Source of the DNA: Bacillota bacterium
GTDB lineage: Bacteria > Bacillota > UBA5301 > Bu52
NCBI GenBank assembly: GCA_014896355.1
Contig: JADBKO010000006.1
Span: 1 to 64,000 of the forward strand
Direction: 5' to 3'
Length of the DNA: 64,000 nt
Shown one piece after another: positions 35,440-44,253 of the stretch. How positions within the stretch are numbered: the first letter of the stretch is position 1; each line of letters starts with the position of its first letter. The position numbers and the translations under genes were made by a program. The notes under the pieces were generated by a model. That model was not told the origin of the DNA and did no database searches. It was given only the letters and a program-made list of their open reading frames with translations.

Positions 35440-37800
35440 CTACCTTTGCGGCGCCTGGGGATGCGGGTGCCAGACTCTCAGCACCAGCCCCAGCAACGCC
35501 ACGACCAAACTGGCTATGACAGTCCCCAGCCAAAGCCCGTTGAACGTACGCCACAAGGAGATTTCCAGCGGTGTGTGAATGTGGCTGAACGTGTTGTTCA
35601 GGGAGACCAGCGGGATCAGGGCGCCGGACGCCGCAGCCAGCCAGAGCAGGCGCAGGGCCGTCTGGCACCACGGAGGGGCCTCGGCTGCCCACCCCCGCAC
35701 CCGCGGGCTGGCCAGCGCATACGCGGCCAGCAGAAACGCCGGATAGCCGATGAGAAACTCCTTGGTCCGGGGCCGGATGGCCAGCAGATTGGTGAGGCCG
35801 CTGCGCATGGCCTGTTCCAGGCCCGTTACGGGCACCGGCGCATCATTGCCGGTGCGCGTCAGATAGACATACACCACCACGAAGGCCACCAATCCCACGG
35901 CCAGATGCCAATACTTCAACGAACTCTTTCCCCAACGCCGGACCGTAGCGCCCAGGCTGCGAAGGGACCAGGGGGGAACCGGCAGCGGGCGGCTGATGCG
36001 CCATCCTGCCAGCAGCACCGCCAGCAGCAGGGGTAGCAGATGCGCCACCTTGACGCCGGCAAAGGGATAGATCTGGACCATGAAGCGCGTTTCGCCCAAC
36101 AAGCCCACGATGAACAGGCATCCCACCAGCGCCAGCGCCGCCGCCAGCCACATGCGGCCTACGGCCCAGAGCCAGGCCTTCCACTCGCCGGCCGCAGGGG
36201 GAACCGGCTCTGCCGCAGGGCCGGCCTGCTGCCGGCCGGCTTGGTCCGCCGGTGTTTCAGACGGTGCGCTGAGCCAGGCAACCCCGCCGGAGAGCCGCAT
36301 GAAGGCATACCACCAGGCTGAGGCAGGAAAAACCAGTGCAGCGCCCAGAGCCCAGAGCTGGCGGTCCAGCACTGTGTAGCCCTTGAGGTAAAGCGCCAGG
36401 GCCCCCAGTTCACCCAGAACCCACAACAGGGCCCACCCACCCGGTGCGCTGTAGCCGAACATCCGGGTCAGCAGCCAGATGGCCGCCGCCATCACGGCGC
36501 CCGCCATGAGCATAATGCTGGCCGGGGCCCATCGCGGCGTTACCAGAGCAGGCAAAGGCTGCGCGATGCCCGTGGTAAACCCTTCCCGGGCCAACGATTC
36601 CCGTAGCCGGCCAAGAAAGTGGAGGTTGTCCTCCCACAGCTGCCTACCGGTCTCCGGTGCCGAACCCTGGCCCTGGGGCGCCGCCGGCATCTCATCCATG
36701 CCGGCCACGGCTGTTCCGGTCTGGTCCGGGAGCGATCCTTCGGTACTGGTCCCGACCATCCCGCCGGGTGCGGAGGACGGCAAGCCCGGCGGCGCGGCAG
36801 AGCCCGGCAGTATTCCCGCCATGGCCACGGGGCGCAAATAGAGCAGGCGGATCCCCCGCTCCCGGACAGCCAGGAGATAGCGGTCCAGCAACGCAGGTGG
36901 GCTCATCTCCGCCTGTTGGGCGGGCGGAACACTATGCGCCCGAACCACCTGGTAACCCAGGCGCTTGGCGAGCCCGTTCATCCCCTTCTGCGCCGAGAAC
37001 TCCACAGTAACCAGGGGCCAGCCCCGTTCCCGCAGAGCCTTGGCCATCGGCTCCAACAAATTGGGATACCCCAAGGCCTCCCCGCCGGCAAAGATCACCC
37101 GGTCGCGACGGGACTGCGCTCCTGTGGGCCAGGTGGCGAGCCACTGGCGCAACAGCTCGGGCGTCAGTCCTGGGACGTTGGCGGTGCGCAATACTACAGC
37201 CAAGCCGGCCGAGCGGGCCAACGCCAGCTGCCGCTGGTTGACTCCCAACCCCAGAGCCAACACTGTGTCCAGATTCAGCGGGATGGCCAGCACCCTCCCG
37301 GTGTCCCGGCCCGGGCCCAACGTCTGGGCGCCGAGGATCTGTGTCCGCAGGCGCAAAGCCTCCCAGGCCTGGTTGGCTGCACCCTGGGGGGCGCCTGGGG
37401 CAACGCGGACGTAGGTGTAATCAGGATAGATATGGTTCCATCGCAATTCCTGCCAGGCCGGAGGAAGCCTGCCGCTCAACGCCTGCCATCCGGCCAGGTC
37501 CTGGCCGCTGACGGCCTGCAACACCCCGTCCGCCACATAATCGGCCACAGTCTGCTCACCGATGGCCAACGCGTTCACCCCGGCGGAGGCTACGGCCCGC
37601 ACCGCCTGCGCCACGGGCACCCCTGAAACCAGGCTCAGCTCATAGAGGGACGGGTAGTCCATCACCAGCTCGACGGTACGAGAGCGGGCCTCGCTCCGCC
37701 AGCGGTCCACCGCAACGGCCAGGGCCACGAGGGAACCTGCCAGAAAGACCAGCAACAAAAAAACCGAAAATACGCGCCATCCCCACTGCTGCTTCTCCAT
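35440..37800 (-). CDS. DUF5693 multi-pass membrane protein next to csaB
   Basis: A 786-residue protein. One N-terminal membrane segment (VFSVFLLLVFLAGSLVALAV) is followed by an extracytoplasmic domain of about 350 residues that begins with the family motif MDYPSLYELSLVSGV. A Pro/Gly-rich linker and about nine hydrophobic helices follow in the C-terminal half. DUF5693 genes are typically found directly before csaB in Bacillota, as here, and the family is presumed to act in export or assembly of secondary cell-wall polymer. No catalytic motif is evident. Confidence 0.82.
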   Translation of the reverse strand: MEKQQWGWRVFSVFLLLVFLAGSLVALAVAVDRWRSEARSRTVELVMDYPSLYELSLVSGVPVAQAVRAVASAGVNALAIGEQTVADYVADGVLQAVSGQDLAGWQALSGRLPPAWQELRWNHIYPDYTYVRVAPGAPQGAANQAWEALRLRTQILGAQTLGPGRDTGRVLAIPLNLDTVLALGLGVNQRQLALARSAGLAVVLRTANVPGLTPELLRQWLATWPTGAQSRRDRVIFAGGEALGYPNLLEPMAKALRERGWPLVTVEFSAQKGMNGLAKRLGYQVVRAHSVPPAQQAEMSPPALLDRYLLAVRERGIRLLYLRPVAMAGILPGSAAPPGLPSSAPGGMVGTSTEGSLPDQTGTAVAGMDEMPAAPQGQGSAPETGRQLWEDNLHFLGRLRESLAREGFTTGIAQPLPALVTPRWAPASIMLMAGAVMAAAIWLLTRMFGYSAPGGWALLWVLGELGALALYLKGYTVLDRQLWALGAALVFPASAWWYAFMRLSGGVAWLSAPSETPADQAGRQQAGPAAEPVPPAAGEWKAWLWAVGRMWLAAALALVGCLFIVGLLGETRFMVQIYPFAGVKVAHLLPLLLAVLLAGWRISRPLPVPPWSLRSLGATVRRWGKSSLKYWHLAVGLVAFVVVYVYLTRTGNDAPVPVTGLEQAMRSGLTNLLAIRPRTKEFLIGYPAFLLAAYALASPRVRGWAAEAPPWCQTALRLLWLAAASGALIPLVSLNNTFSHIHTPLEISLWRTFNGLWLGTVIASLVVALLGLVLRVWHPHPQAPQR

Positions 37801-37974
37801 GCCGCCTGCCCTGCCCCTCTCGAAGAAAGGCTGTTCTTCGGGGCCTTGAGCCCGCCGGCTCTTCCAGCCTCGTCAACCGCCTGTATTCTTCCACACGGTC
37901 CCAGCGATTCCTGCCCCTGGCCAGCCCACCGGCGCCCCGGCCCCTGCGTTCCGGCGCCTTTGGTGGCCCGGATT

Positions 37975-38829
37975 TCACTGCGGCGGTGCCGGCTCTGCGT
38001 GGCTGCTGACCTGTAAAACCAGCCGGCCCTCCTCCGTCTCCACAGACCGGATATAAAGAGGGATCGGCCCCTGCCACACTTGTACAGGCAGGCTCAACAG
38101 ATCCGGAAACAGTTGGTCCAAAAACGAAGCCGGCCAGGATCTCCCTGCCACCTGCAACTGGTCCACCGTGAAGTGCAAACGGTCTCCAGACACCGGCAGG
38201 AAATGCCCCTCCAGCACCAGCGGCACCGCTTTCGCCCCCGGCAGGGGCCAGCTTCCCTCCAGGCGGACCCGCCCCGGCTTCAGGCGCCAGTGAACATGCC
38301 GGCCCGGGTCCATCTGGGACCAAAAATAGTCGTTGAGCCCGGCTTCGTCCACAGTGAGTGTCCCCTGAACGCTTTGGGCGGACCGCAGAGCCTGAGTGAA
38401 CGGCGCGTGGCGCCGCAAAGCGTCTAAATCGACCACCAAGCCCGTAGCTGTCACGCGGGCCTGCGCCACCTGCAACTGCCCGTACCAGCCGTCGCGTAAC
38501 CAAATGTCCACCTGGTCCAGCCGGCCCTGCAAAAGTCTGCTGGCCGGCATGGCCTGCACCTGCACCCGGGCGTCCTGCGCCCGAGTGGCCTCCTGCAGCG
38601 CGGTACTCAGCCGGCCGGACACCCACGCCGGCAAAGCCCATTGCCCTACGGCCAGAAGCACGGCCAGCGCGCCGATGGCCACCATTCCGGCCACGGCAGC
38701 GCTTCCTGAATGTTCCCCCCGGCCCGCCCGCCGCCTTGGGCAGGCATCCCGATCCATCCACATCTTTTTCGTCCGGGTGGCCTCCGGTTCGGCAGCCTGC
38801 CGTTGACCTGCAGACTCCCCCGCGCCCAT
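37975..38829 (-). CDS. DUF2993 (LmeA-like) exported protein
   Basis: A 284-residue protein with an N-terminal membrane anchor at about residues 45-70 (MVAIGALAVLLAVGQWALPAW) and a strand-rich C-terminal domain. YGQLQVAQARVTATGLVVDL, a TVDEAGLNDYFWSQ segment and PVSGDRLHFTVDQLQVAG match the DUF2993/LmeA family, whose members bind phospholipid in the envelope. I choose ATG 38829, with GGAGGG about 7 nt before it; ATG 38835 is too close. It is 174 nt upstream of DUF5693 and divergent from the GH13 gene. Confidence 0.72.
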   Translation of the reverse strand: MGAGESAGQRQAAEPEATRTKKMWMDRDACPRRRAGRGEHSGSAAVAGMVAIGALAVLLAVGQWALPAWVSGRLSTALQEATRAQDARVQVQAMPASRLLQGRLDQVDIWLRDGWYGQLQVAQARVTATGLVVDLDALRRHAPFTQALRSAQSVQGTLTVDEAGLNDYFWSQMDPGRHVHWRLKPGRVRLEGSWPLPGAKAVPLVLEGHFLPVSGDRLHFTVDQLQVAGRSWPASFLDQLFPDLLSLPVQVWQGPIPLYIRSVETEEGRLVLQVSSHAEPAPPQ

Positions 38830-38966
38830 GTGCATCCCTCCACTTCGCGGCCGGTCCCTCCACGGCCTGGGCCTCCGTTTTGAGAAATTCCGGCCGGGCA
38901 GGGATTCCCTGGCTCCCGTGGAATATCCCTTTGCGTACAAACGATTTCACCCTGGGAGGCTTTTTT

Positions 38967-41399
38967 ATGGGAAACAATCGCCGTCGCCCGGCCTCACTCA
39001 TGCGGCAACGTTGGCACCGTCGGTTCCCAGCCTTGGTGGCAGCATTCATGTTTTTGGCCGCCTTCAGCGCGCTGGTTCTGGCGGCCTCCCGCGCCACCGC
39101 CGCCGATGTCACGTTCCGCTACGTCCCGCCAGCCGGAGAGCAGGTCACGTCGGTCTCGCTGCGCGGGAGCTTCAACAGCTGGGGCGAGACCCCTATGGCC
39201 AAAAGCCCGGATGGGAGCTGGAGCGTCACGATCCAGCTGGCACCCGGCGAATACCAGTACAAGTTCTTCATCAACGGCCAGTGGCCCCGGGACATGGCCA
39301 AAGGCCCGGATGGCAGACCCATTGATCCTGCAGCCGACGGCTATGTGGACGACGGCTACGGCGGCCAAAATGCCGTGCGCTATGTGGGCGGGGGGTCGGC
39401 TCAAAACCAAACCGTGGCCCTGGGCGATGGGAAAATCGCCAGCGGCTTTCTCCACCACGCGCCGCAGGATCTGAGCTACTCCAGCCTCTCGCCCGACGGG
39501 CAATGGGTGGTCCGGGCCAACAGCGCCGCCGGCGACGTGCAGCGGGCGGAACTGGTCTATTTCCCGGCCGGCGGCCCGGAAGCGAGCTCCGCTGCCCAGA
39601 CAGCGCCCATGCACGTGGTGGCCACTGCAGGCAAAATTGCCACCTGGGAGGCACGCCTGCCCCTGCCCGCCCTGCCTGTGAAATACTATTTCCAATTCCA
39701 GGACGGCCAAGCCACAGCTACACTGGGCCAGAAGGAACCCGCCCAGGAACACCCGTTCGAGGCCGGCGCCACGCAGCTCAACACGCAGCGCTTCCCCTTG
39801 GTCAGATGGACCCAGGGAGCCGTCTTCTACCAGGTGTTCCCGGATCGTTTCGCCGACGGGGACCCCCGCAACGACCCGGCCAACGTCACACCGTGGAACG
39901 GGCCCGTGCGCCGCGACACCTCCGGCCAATACTTCGGCGGCGACTTGAAAGGCCTGACGGACCGGCTGCCGTACCTGGCGCAGCTGGGAGTCACCGCCCT
40001 TTATCTAAACCCCATTTTTGCTGCGCAGAGTTCCCACCGCTACGACACCGTGGATTACATGAAGATCGACCCCATGCTGGGCACGCTGGACGATTTCCAC
40101 GCCTTCCTGAACGCCGCCCATGCCCTGGGCATGCGGGTCATCCTGGACGGCGTCTTCAACCACACGGGAACCGGGTTCTGGGCCTTCCAGGACGTGCTGA
40201 AAAACGGCGCCAGGTCCCCGTATGCCAAGTGGTACTACTTCAAAGGCTTCCCCGTCACCATGTCCCCGCCCAACTACGAAGGATGGGCGGGCTTGGCGTC
40301 GCTTCCCAAATTGAACCTGGAAAACCCTGAGGTGCGGGATTACATCCTGAACGTCGTGCGCTATTGGACCGCGCAAGGCATCGACGGCTGGCGGCTGGAT
40401 GTGCCCAACGAAATCCGCGCCCCCGGCTTCTGGGAAGAATTCCGGCAAACGGTGAAAGCCATCCACCCCAACGCCTACATCGTGGGCGAAATCTGGCAGG
40501 TGGCGCCGGAGTGGCTGCAGGGGACCCGCTTCGACGCGCTGATGAACTATCCCATCGGCTACTATGCCCTGCGCCCCACCTTCGCCGGCCAAGCGGGCTG
40601 GAGCCTCCGCCGCATGGACGGGGAGATCCACCGCGTGCTGGCCAGCTATGCCGATGTGGCGGATGAGATGAACTTCAATCTGGTGGACTCCCACGATACG
40701 GAGCGCATCCTGACGGCTCTGGGCGGCGGCAACCTCGGAGATACCCCGGCTCCCGCGGCCATCACCCGCCTGAAGCTGCTCACAGCCATTCAGTTCACTC
40801 TGCCGGGGGTGCCGGTGATCTGGAACGGCGACGAGCGCGGCATGCTGGGGGAAAAAGGCGATAATTGGGATGCCCAGAGGGCCCCGATCCAGTGGGATCA
40901 AAAAGACGAAGGCGTCTTCGCCTATTACCAGCGGCTGATCGCCCTGCGCAAAGCGACCCCCGCTTTGTGGGGCGCCGACTTTACCACCCTCTGGCTGGAT
41001 GACCAAGGCCAGACTTACGCGTACCAACGCGGCCTGGGGAAGGATGGCGTCATCGTGGCCCTCAACAACGGCGCCGAGACGGCACGCATTGCCGTGACGC
41101 CGGTGGGAGCCTTGGCCCAAGCCCTCCGTGCAGCGGTGGCCTCGACGCAGGTTCCGCCGACGGCGGATGCCGCTTCCGCCCCAGCGGCCCCGGCTGCGGC
41201 GGGCCCTGCAGGACTGGTGATGCGCGACCTTCTCACAGACCAGCTGGTGCCGGCCACAGCCGGAGTCGACGCCGGCGCCGGCCCGCCGGAGCCCACCGCA
41301 GCGGAAGGATCCCGGCAGGGTGCCGGAGCCAGCGCTCCTCTGGCCAGCTTGTCCTTCCTGATTCCGCCGGGAGAGGCGTTCATCCTGCAGCTGCCTTAG
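38967..41399 (+). CDS. Secreted GH13 alpha-amylase / neopullulanase-type enzyme
   Basis: An 810-residue exported glycoside hydrolase, the only clear plus-strand gene. A signal peptide (residues 18-45) precedes a CBM48/E-set domain (LRGSFNSWGETPMAKS) and a second strand-rich domain. The GH13 barrel begins GAVFYQVFPDRFADGD. Conserved regions are DGVFNHTG (I), GWRLDVPNE with nucleophile Asp478 (II), VGEIW with acid/base Glu508 (III) and VDSHDTER with Asp577 (IV). A Pro/Ala-rich stretch of about 90 residues interrupts the C-terminal beta domain. It should cut alpha-glucans outside the cell. The start is fixed by GGGAGG 7 nt before ATG 38967; the open frame further upstream is antisense to the DUF2993 gene. 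Confidence 0.92.
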   Translation: MGNNRRRPASLMRQRWHRRFPALVAAFMFLAAFSALVLAASRATAADVTFRYVPPAGEQVTSVSLRGSFNSWGETPMAKSPDGSWSVTIQLAPGEYQYKFFINGQWPRDMAKGPDGRPIDPAADGYVDDGYGGQNAVRYVGGGSAQNQTVALGDGKIASGFLHHAPQDLSYSSLSPDGQWVVRANSAAGDVQRAELVYFPAGGPEASSAAQTAPMHVVATAGKIATWEARLPLPALPVKYYFQFQDGQATATLGQKEPAQEHPFEAGATQLNTQRFPLVRWTQGAVFYQVFPDRFADGDPRNDPANVTPWNGPVRRDTSGQYFGGDLKGLTDRLPYLAQLGVTALYLNPIFAAQSSHRYDTVDYMKIDPMLGTLDDFHAFLNAAHALGMRVILDGVFNHTGTGFWAFQDVLKNGARSPYAKWYYFKGFPVTMSPPNYEGWAGLASLPKLNLENPEVRDYILNVVRYWTAQGIDGWRLDVPNEIRAPGFWEEFRQTVKAIHPNAYIVGEIWQVAPEWLQGTRFDALMNYPIGYYALRPTFAGQAGWSLRRMDGEIHRVLASYADVADEMNFNLVDSHDTERILTALGGGNLGDTPAPAAITRLKLLTAIQFTLPGVPVIWNGDERGMLGEKGDNWDAQRAPIQWDQKDEGVFAYYQRLIALRKATPALWGADFTTLWLDDQGQTYAYQRGLGKDGVIVALNNGAETARIAVTPVGALAQALRAAVASTQVPPTADAASAPAAPAAAGPAGLVMRDLLTDQLVPATAGVDAGAGPPEPTAAEGSRQGAGASAPLASLSFLIPPGEAFILQLP

Positions 41400-41465
41400 T
41401 GCCAGCGGCCAGCGCTCGCCCCGCACAGGCCGTGAGCGCCCAGCAGGGGGGCGCCTCGGCGGGGC

Positions 41466-41509
41466 AAAAAAACCGGCTGGCCCGGGTTTCAACGCCTGGA
41501 GCCAGCCGG
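41466..41509 (-). terminator. Rho-independent terminator after the zinc-ribbon gene
   Basis: On the minus strand CCGGCTGGC and GCCAGCCGG form a 9-bp stem followed by seven T. It ends transcription coming leftward from 41.6 kb and lies in the convergent gap with the GH13 gene. Confidence 0.85.
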
Positions 41510-41578
41510 AAAATCACCACAATGCCGCGGCTTGTGGTGCGTGATTTACTGCGAAAGGTCTGCGAAGCAGAGGGCTGA

Positions 41579-41755
41579 TCAGACTACCGTACGCAGATAC
41601 ACGCGCTTGGTCAGGGAATCGAGGGTCTTGCGCAGGCCCGACTTCTTCGGAACCGCTCGCCCACTGTTCTTGCCAGTGAGCTCAGCGCCGCACTTGGTGC
41701 AGTAGCTCTGCCAACTGCCGTTCTCCTGGCCGCAATCAGGGCACCGCTTACTCAT
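41579..41755 (-). CDS. Small zinc-ribbon protein
   Basis: A 58-residue protein beginning MSKRCPDCGQENGSWQSYCT and continuing KCG: two CxxC knuckles of a double-zinc-ribbon type, then a short basic tail (KKSGLRKTLDSLTKRV). The start is the ATG at 41755 with AAAGGAG 11 nt upstream; the frame continues to 41833 but without a better site. A dedicated terminator follows. Function unknown. Confidence 0.75.
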   Translation of the reverse strand: MSKRCPDCGQENGSWQSYCTKCGAELTGKNSGRAVPKKSGLRKTLDSLTKRVYLRTVV

Positions 41756-41845
41756 GGTTTCGTCGTCTCCTTTGGTTTTTCCAACCTTTTTTCTTTGTAC
41801 GGCTTCATCATAGGTCTGCCATGTTGCGGCCACTTTGACAAAAAG

Positions 41846-41860
41846 TTAACAATGTGTTAA
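41846..41860. promoter_or_regulatory. 15-bp palindrome overlapping the aldolase remnant
   Basis: TTAACA-ATG-TGTTAA is a perfect 6+3+6 palindrome in an AT-rich patch. On the plus strand TTGACA (41835-41840) precedes it, with TTAAAT 16 bp further on, resembling a promoter. It could be an operator; the regulator is not evident. Confidence 0.35.
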
Positions 41861-41916
41861 ATCTGTCCCCCGGCCACCGCCTGGGGGAGGACCTCATTCA
41901 GCGTGGCGAGCGGCAT
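41857..41916 (-). pseudogene. Remnant of a class II fructose/tagatose-bisphosphate aldolase gene (first 19 codons)
   Basis: After the SIS gene the minus strand has a good ribosome site (AAAGGAG, 9 nt spacer) and an ATG at 41916. It opens a 19-residue peptide MPLATLNEVLPQAVAGGQI and then TAA. This is what the N-terminus of class II ketose-bisphosphate aldolases looks like (MPLV-x-KEML-x-KA-x-GYAV). Nothing aldolase-like follows in any frame; the sequence changes at once to AT-rich intergenic DNA. I read it as a deletion that removed the rest of the last gene of the sugar operon. A genuine 19-residue peptide gene is the alternative. Confidence 0.6.
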
Positions 41917-41939
41917 GGTTTCGTTCTCCTTTCCTCGCC

Positions 41940-43016
41940 TCAAGCCGGCGGGTCGAGCCGGGTGACAGCCGACAGGTGGACCGGCCGGTCGGGGTCGAGG
42001 CCCTTGGCTTGGGCCAGGAAAAACCCGAGCCACTGCAGGAACGGCAAGTAAAGCGCACCGCAGGCGGGCTGGGCCAACCCCGATTCCAGCACGAGCTGGG
42101 CCTGGGGCGGTAGACCCGGCAACGGGCGCTCGGTGACCGCCAGGACCCGCGCTCCCAAACCGGCCAATTCGAGTGCCACCGGGAGTTCGAGATCCCGGCC
42201 TTCTTCCGTGGCGAGATAGACGACCAGGCTGTCCGGGGAGATCAGCGCTTTCGGACCATGTCGGAACTCCAACGGATGGTAAGCCTCTGAGTTCTGGATG
42301 GCCATCTCCTTCACTTTCAGCATCCCCTCGCAGGCCAGGCCGTAGCACGGCCCGCCGCCGAGAAAGAACACCGTGTCCGGACGGCCGGCGGCCACCGTGG
42401 TTTCAGCCAACGCCCGCCCCTGCTCTACGGCCGCGCGGCCCGTGCCGGGCAAACGCTCCAGGTCCGCCAGGACTTCCGTCCGCCCCGCCGCCGTGGCCGC
42501 TGCATACTGCGCGTAAAGCAGCATGCTGGTGAAGGACTGGGTCATGACCACACTGTCCTCGGTCACTCCCCGGAGCACGAACGCCTCAGCGCACGCCCCG
42601 GGCAATGGGGTGCCGGGAGAGCAGGTGATGGCGACGGTGCGGACGTCGCCGCGTGCCCCCAGGGCCTCGGCGGCTCGCACGGCTTCGGTCGTCTCCCCCG
42701 AGCGGGAGAAGAGCACGGCCAGATAAGGGCGGGATGATTCGAGGGCGGCCTGGGGGTACAGGAGGATCTCCGAGGCTGGGAGAGCCCGGGCCGCCCGGCC
42801 CGTGAGGAGGCGGAACCCGGACGCTGCCGCAAGGGCGAGGTAATAGGAAGTGCCACAGCCGATGAACAGCGTCTCTTCGCCGTCCCCGGCGGCGAAGACC
42901 CGCCGCAGGCGCCCGGCGTCGAGCGCCGCTCCTTCCAGCACCTGCCGCCACACCTCCGGCTGTGCGCTGATCTCCCGGCGGGTCTTGGCCCCGGGCATTC
43001 GCTCGTTCTGATTCAT
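41940..43016 (-). CDS. SIS-domain sugar-phosphate isomerase/deaminase (GlmS-isomerase/AgaS-like)
   Basis: A 358-residue protein with two SIS domains. The first has FIGCGTSYYLALAAASGFRL and a phosphate-binding VLFSRSGETTEAVRAAE; the second has FLGGGPCYGLACEGMLKVKE, then EAYHPLEFRHGPKALI. No glutaminase domain is present, so it is a deaminase/isomerase or deglycase (AgaS/FrlB-like) rather than GlmS. It starts 2 nt after the GH57-like gene with GGGGGAGG 10 nt before the ATG. Context suggests breakdown of an amino sugar or glycated compound. Confidence 0.85.
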   Translation of the reverse strand: MNQNERMPGAKTRREISAQPEVWRQVLEGAALDAGRLRRVFAAGDGEETLFIGCGTSYYLALAAASGFRLLTGRAARALPASEILLYPQAALESSRPYLAVLFSRSGETTEAVRAAEALGARGDVRTVAITCSPGTPLPGACAEAFVLRGVTEDSVVMTQSFTSMLLYAQYAAATAAGRTEVLADLERLPGTGRAAVEQGRALAETTVAAGRPDTVFFLGGGPCYGLACEGMLKVKEMAIQNSEAYHPLEFRHGPKALISPDSLVVYLATEEGRDLELPVALELAGLGARVLAVTERPLPGLPPQAQLVLESGLAQPACGALYLPFLQWLGFFLAQAKGLDPDRPVHLSAVTRLDPPA

Positions 43017-43018
43017 GT

Positions 43019-44230
43019 CTATCGTTCCTCCCCCGTCGGCCTTTTCGGCACCAGGGACAGGGCTTCACCGGCCAGGCGGGTCGCCTCCAGCGCCGCCGTG
43101 GCGACCGCCAGCTTCCGGGTCGGATGGGGGACAAAAGCCCGGCCGTCGCTGTTCTCAGCCAGCATGAGCTGGCGGCGGCCTTCCCGGAGGACCGCCTTCG
43201 CTTCGCCGGTGGCCAAGCCGAGCCGCTCCGCCAAGCGCAGGGCGTACTCCGCCGCGGTGAGCGACTGTCGGGCGGCGTCGGTCAAGACGTTCAGCCGCTC
43301 GCGGCCCTCCCCCCTGAGCCACGCATCCATCCCGGCATGCCCGGAGATATTCTCGGCGTAGACCGTCTCGGCCGGCGGATGTCCCGCCAGAAAGCTCCCG
43401 ATGGTGGTGAACTCCACTTCGGGCAACGTCTCCAGGTAAGACCAGAGTTCGTCGAGGCGGTCGGCCGCCTCCACCTCGGGCAGTGGATCGCCCCACCGGA
43501 GGCGGCCCTTCTCCCGGTAGTACTCGATCGAGGTGAAGTACAACACTTCGGCGTCCTGTTTGACCAGAAGGAGCTGGTCCCTGCCCGGCCGCCCGGCCTG
43601 CCGCAGCTCTTCGATCAGCTTGGCGAGGCGGGGCAGCCCCAGCTCGCCCCGGAGAAAGGCCTGAATCTGTTTGCCGAGGACCCGGTGGCCCAAGACCGCC
43701 GGTACAGTCGCGCCACCGGCCCCCTGGACCAAGACCGACCCAGGGAAGTCCGGCGCCTCGGCGTACTTCGGGACGATTTCCTTATAGATCGCCACCCACT
43801 TGAGTCCGGCAAGTTCCATGGCGCGGGGCAAAGCGACGTCCCAGGCGACTTCCGGCAGGAGGAAGCCGGCCGGCCGGATGCCCCAGGTGGCCTCGTCCGC
43901 CTCGAGGCCCAGGAGGATCTGCTCCACCACGTCGGCGAAGGGGATGAGCGACAACACGGGGTGGGCGTAAGTATAGGTTCCCAATCCGAACTGGCCACGG
44001 CCCAGCCCGGCCTTTACCCGCGCGATGACGTCCGAGGCGTGGTCGCGCAGGTACTCATCGGTCACGCCGGTGAAGAAGAGATCGGCCTTGAGGCGCGGGT
44101 GGCGCTCCAGCAGGTCGAGAAGCGGGCGGTGCCCCTGTTCGACCAGAAGCCGGGTCTGGTCGACCGGCATCTCGGCGAACTGCAGGTTGAAGTTGAACAT
44201 GTGGCCGATGAAAAGCTTGGGGAGACTCAT
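43019..44230 (-). CDS. GH57-like carbohydrate-active protein of unknown specificity
   Basis: A 403-residue cytoplasmic protein without a signal. LFIGHMFNFNLQFAEMPV at the start, GQFGLGTYTYAHPVLSLIPF, a GFLLPEVAWDVALPRAME motif and a C-terminal AENSDGRAFVPHPTRKL segment resemble the (beta/alpha)7 barrels of GH57 or GH38-type enzymes. The glutamate in LPE and an aspartate in KQDAEVLYF are candidate catalytic residues, but I cannot match the five GH57 motifs fully. The start is ATG 44230 with GGAAGTGG upstream; the frame runs on to 44404 over the pfkB-like gene. It sits between a sugar kinase and an isomerase in one operon. Confidence 0.55.
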   Translation of the reverse strand: MSLPKLFIGHMFNFNLQFAEMPVDQTRLLVEQGHRPLLDLLERHPRLKADLFFTGVTDEYLRDHASDVIARVKAGLGRGQFGLGTYTYAHPVLSLIPFADVVEQILLGLEADEATWGIRPAGFLLPEVAWDVALPRAMELAGLKWVAIYKEIVPKYAEAPDFPGSVLVQGAGGATVPAVLGHRVLGKQIQAFLRGELGLPRLAKLIEELRQAGRPGRDQLLLVKQDAEVLYFTSIEYYREKGRLRWGDPLPEVEAADRLDELWSYLETLPEVEFTTIGSFLAGHPPAETVYAENISGHAGMDAWLRGEGRERLNVLTDAARQSLTAAEYALRLAERLGLATGEAKAVLREGRRQLMLAENSDGRAFVPHPTRKLAVATAALEATRLAGEALSLVPKRPTGEER

Positions 44231-44253
44231 CAGGGTTCCACTTCCATTCACAC

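Noticed and set aside
37640-39112. A 490-codon minus-strand frame overlapping the DUF2993 and DUF5693 genes.
   Set aside because: The DUF2993 protein in another frame has a ribosome site, membrane anchor and family motifs; this frame has only Gly/Arg/Ala-rich sequence.
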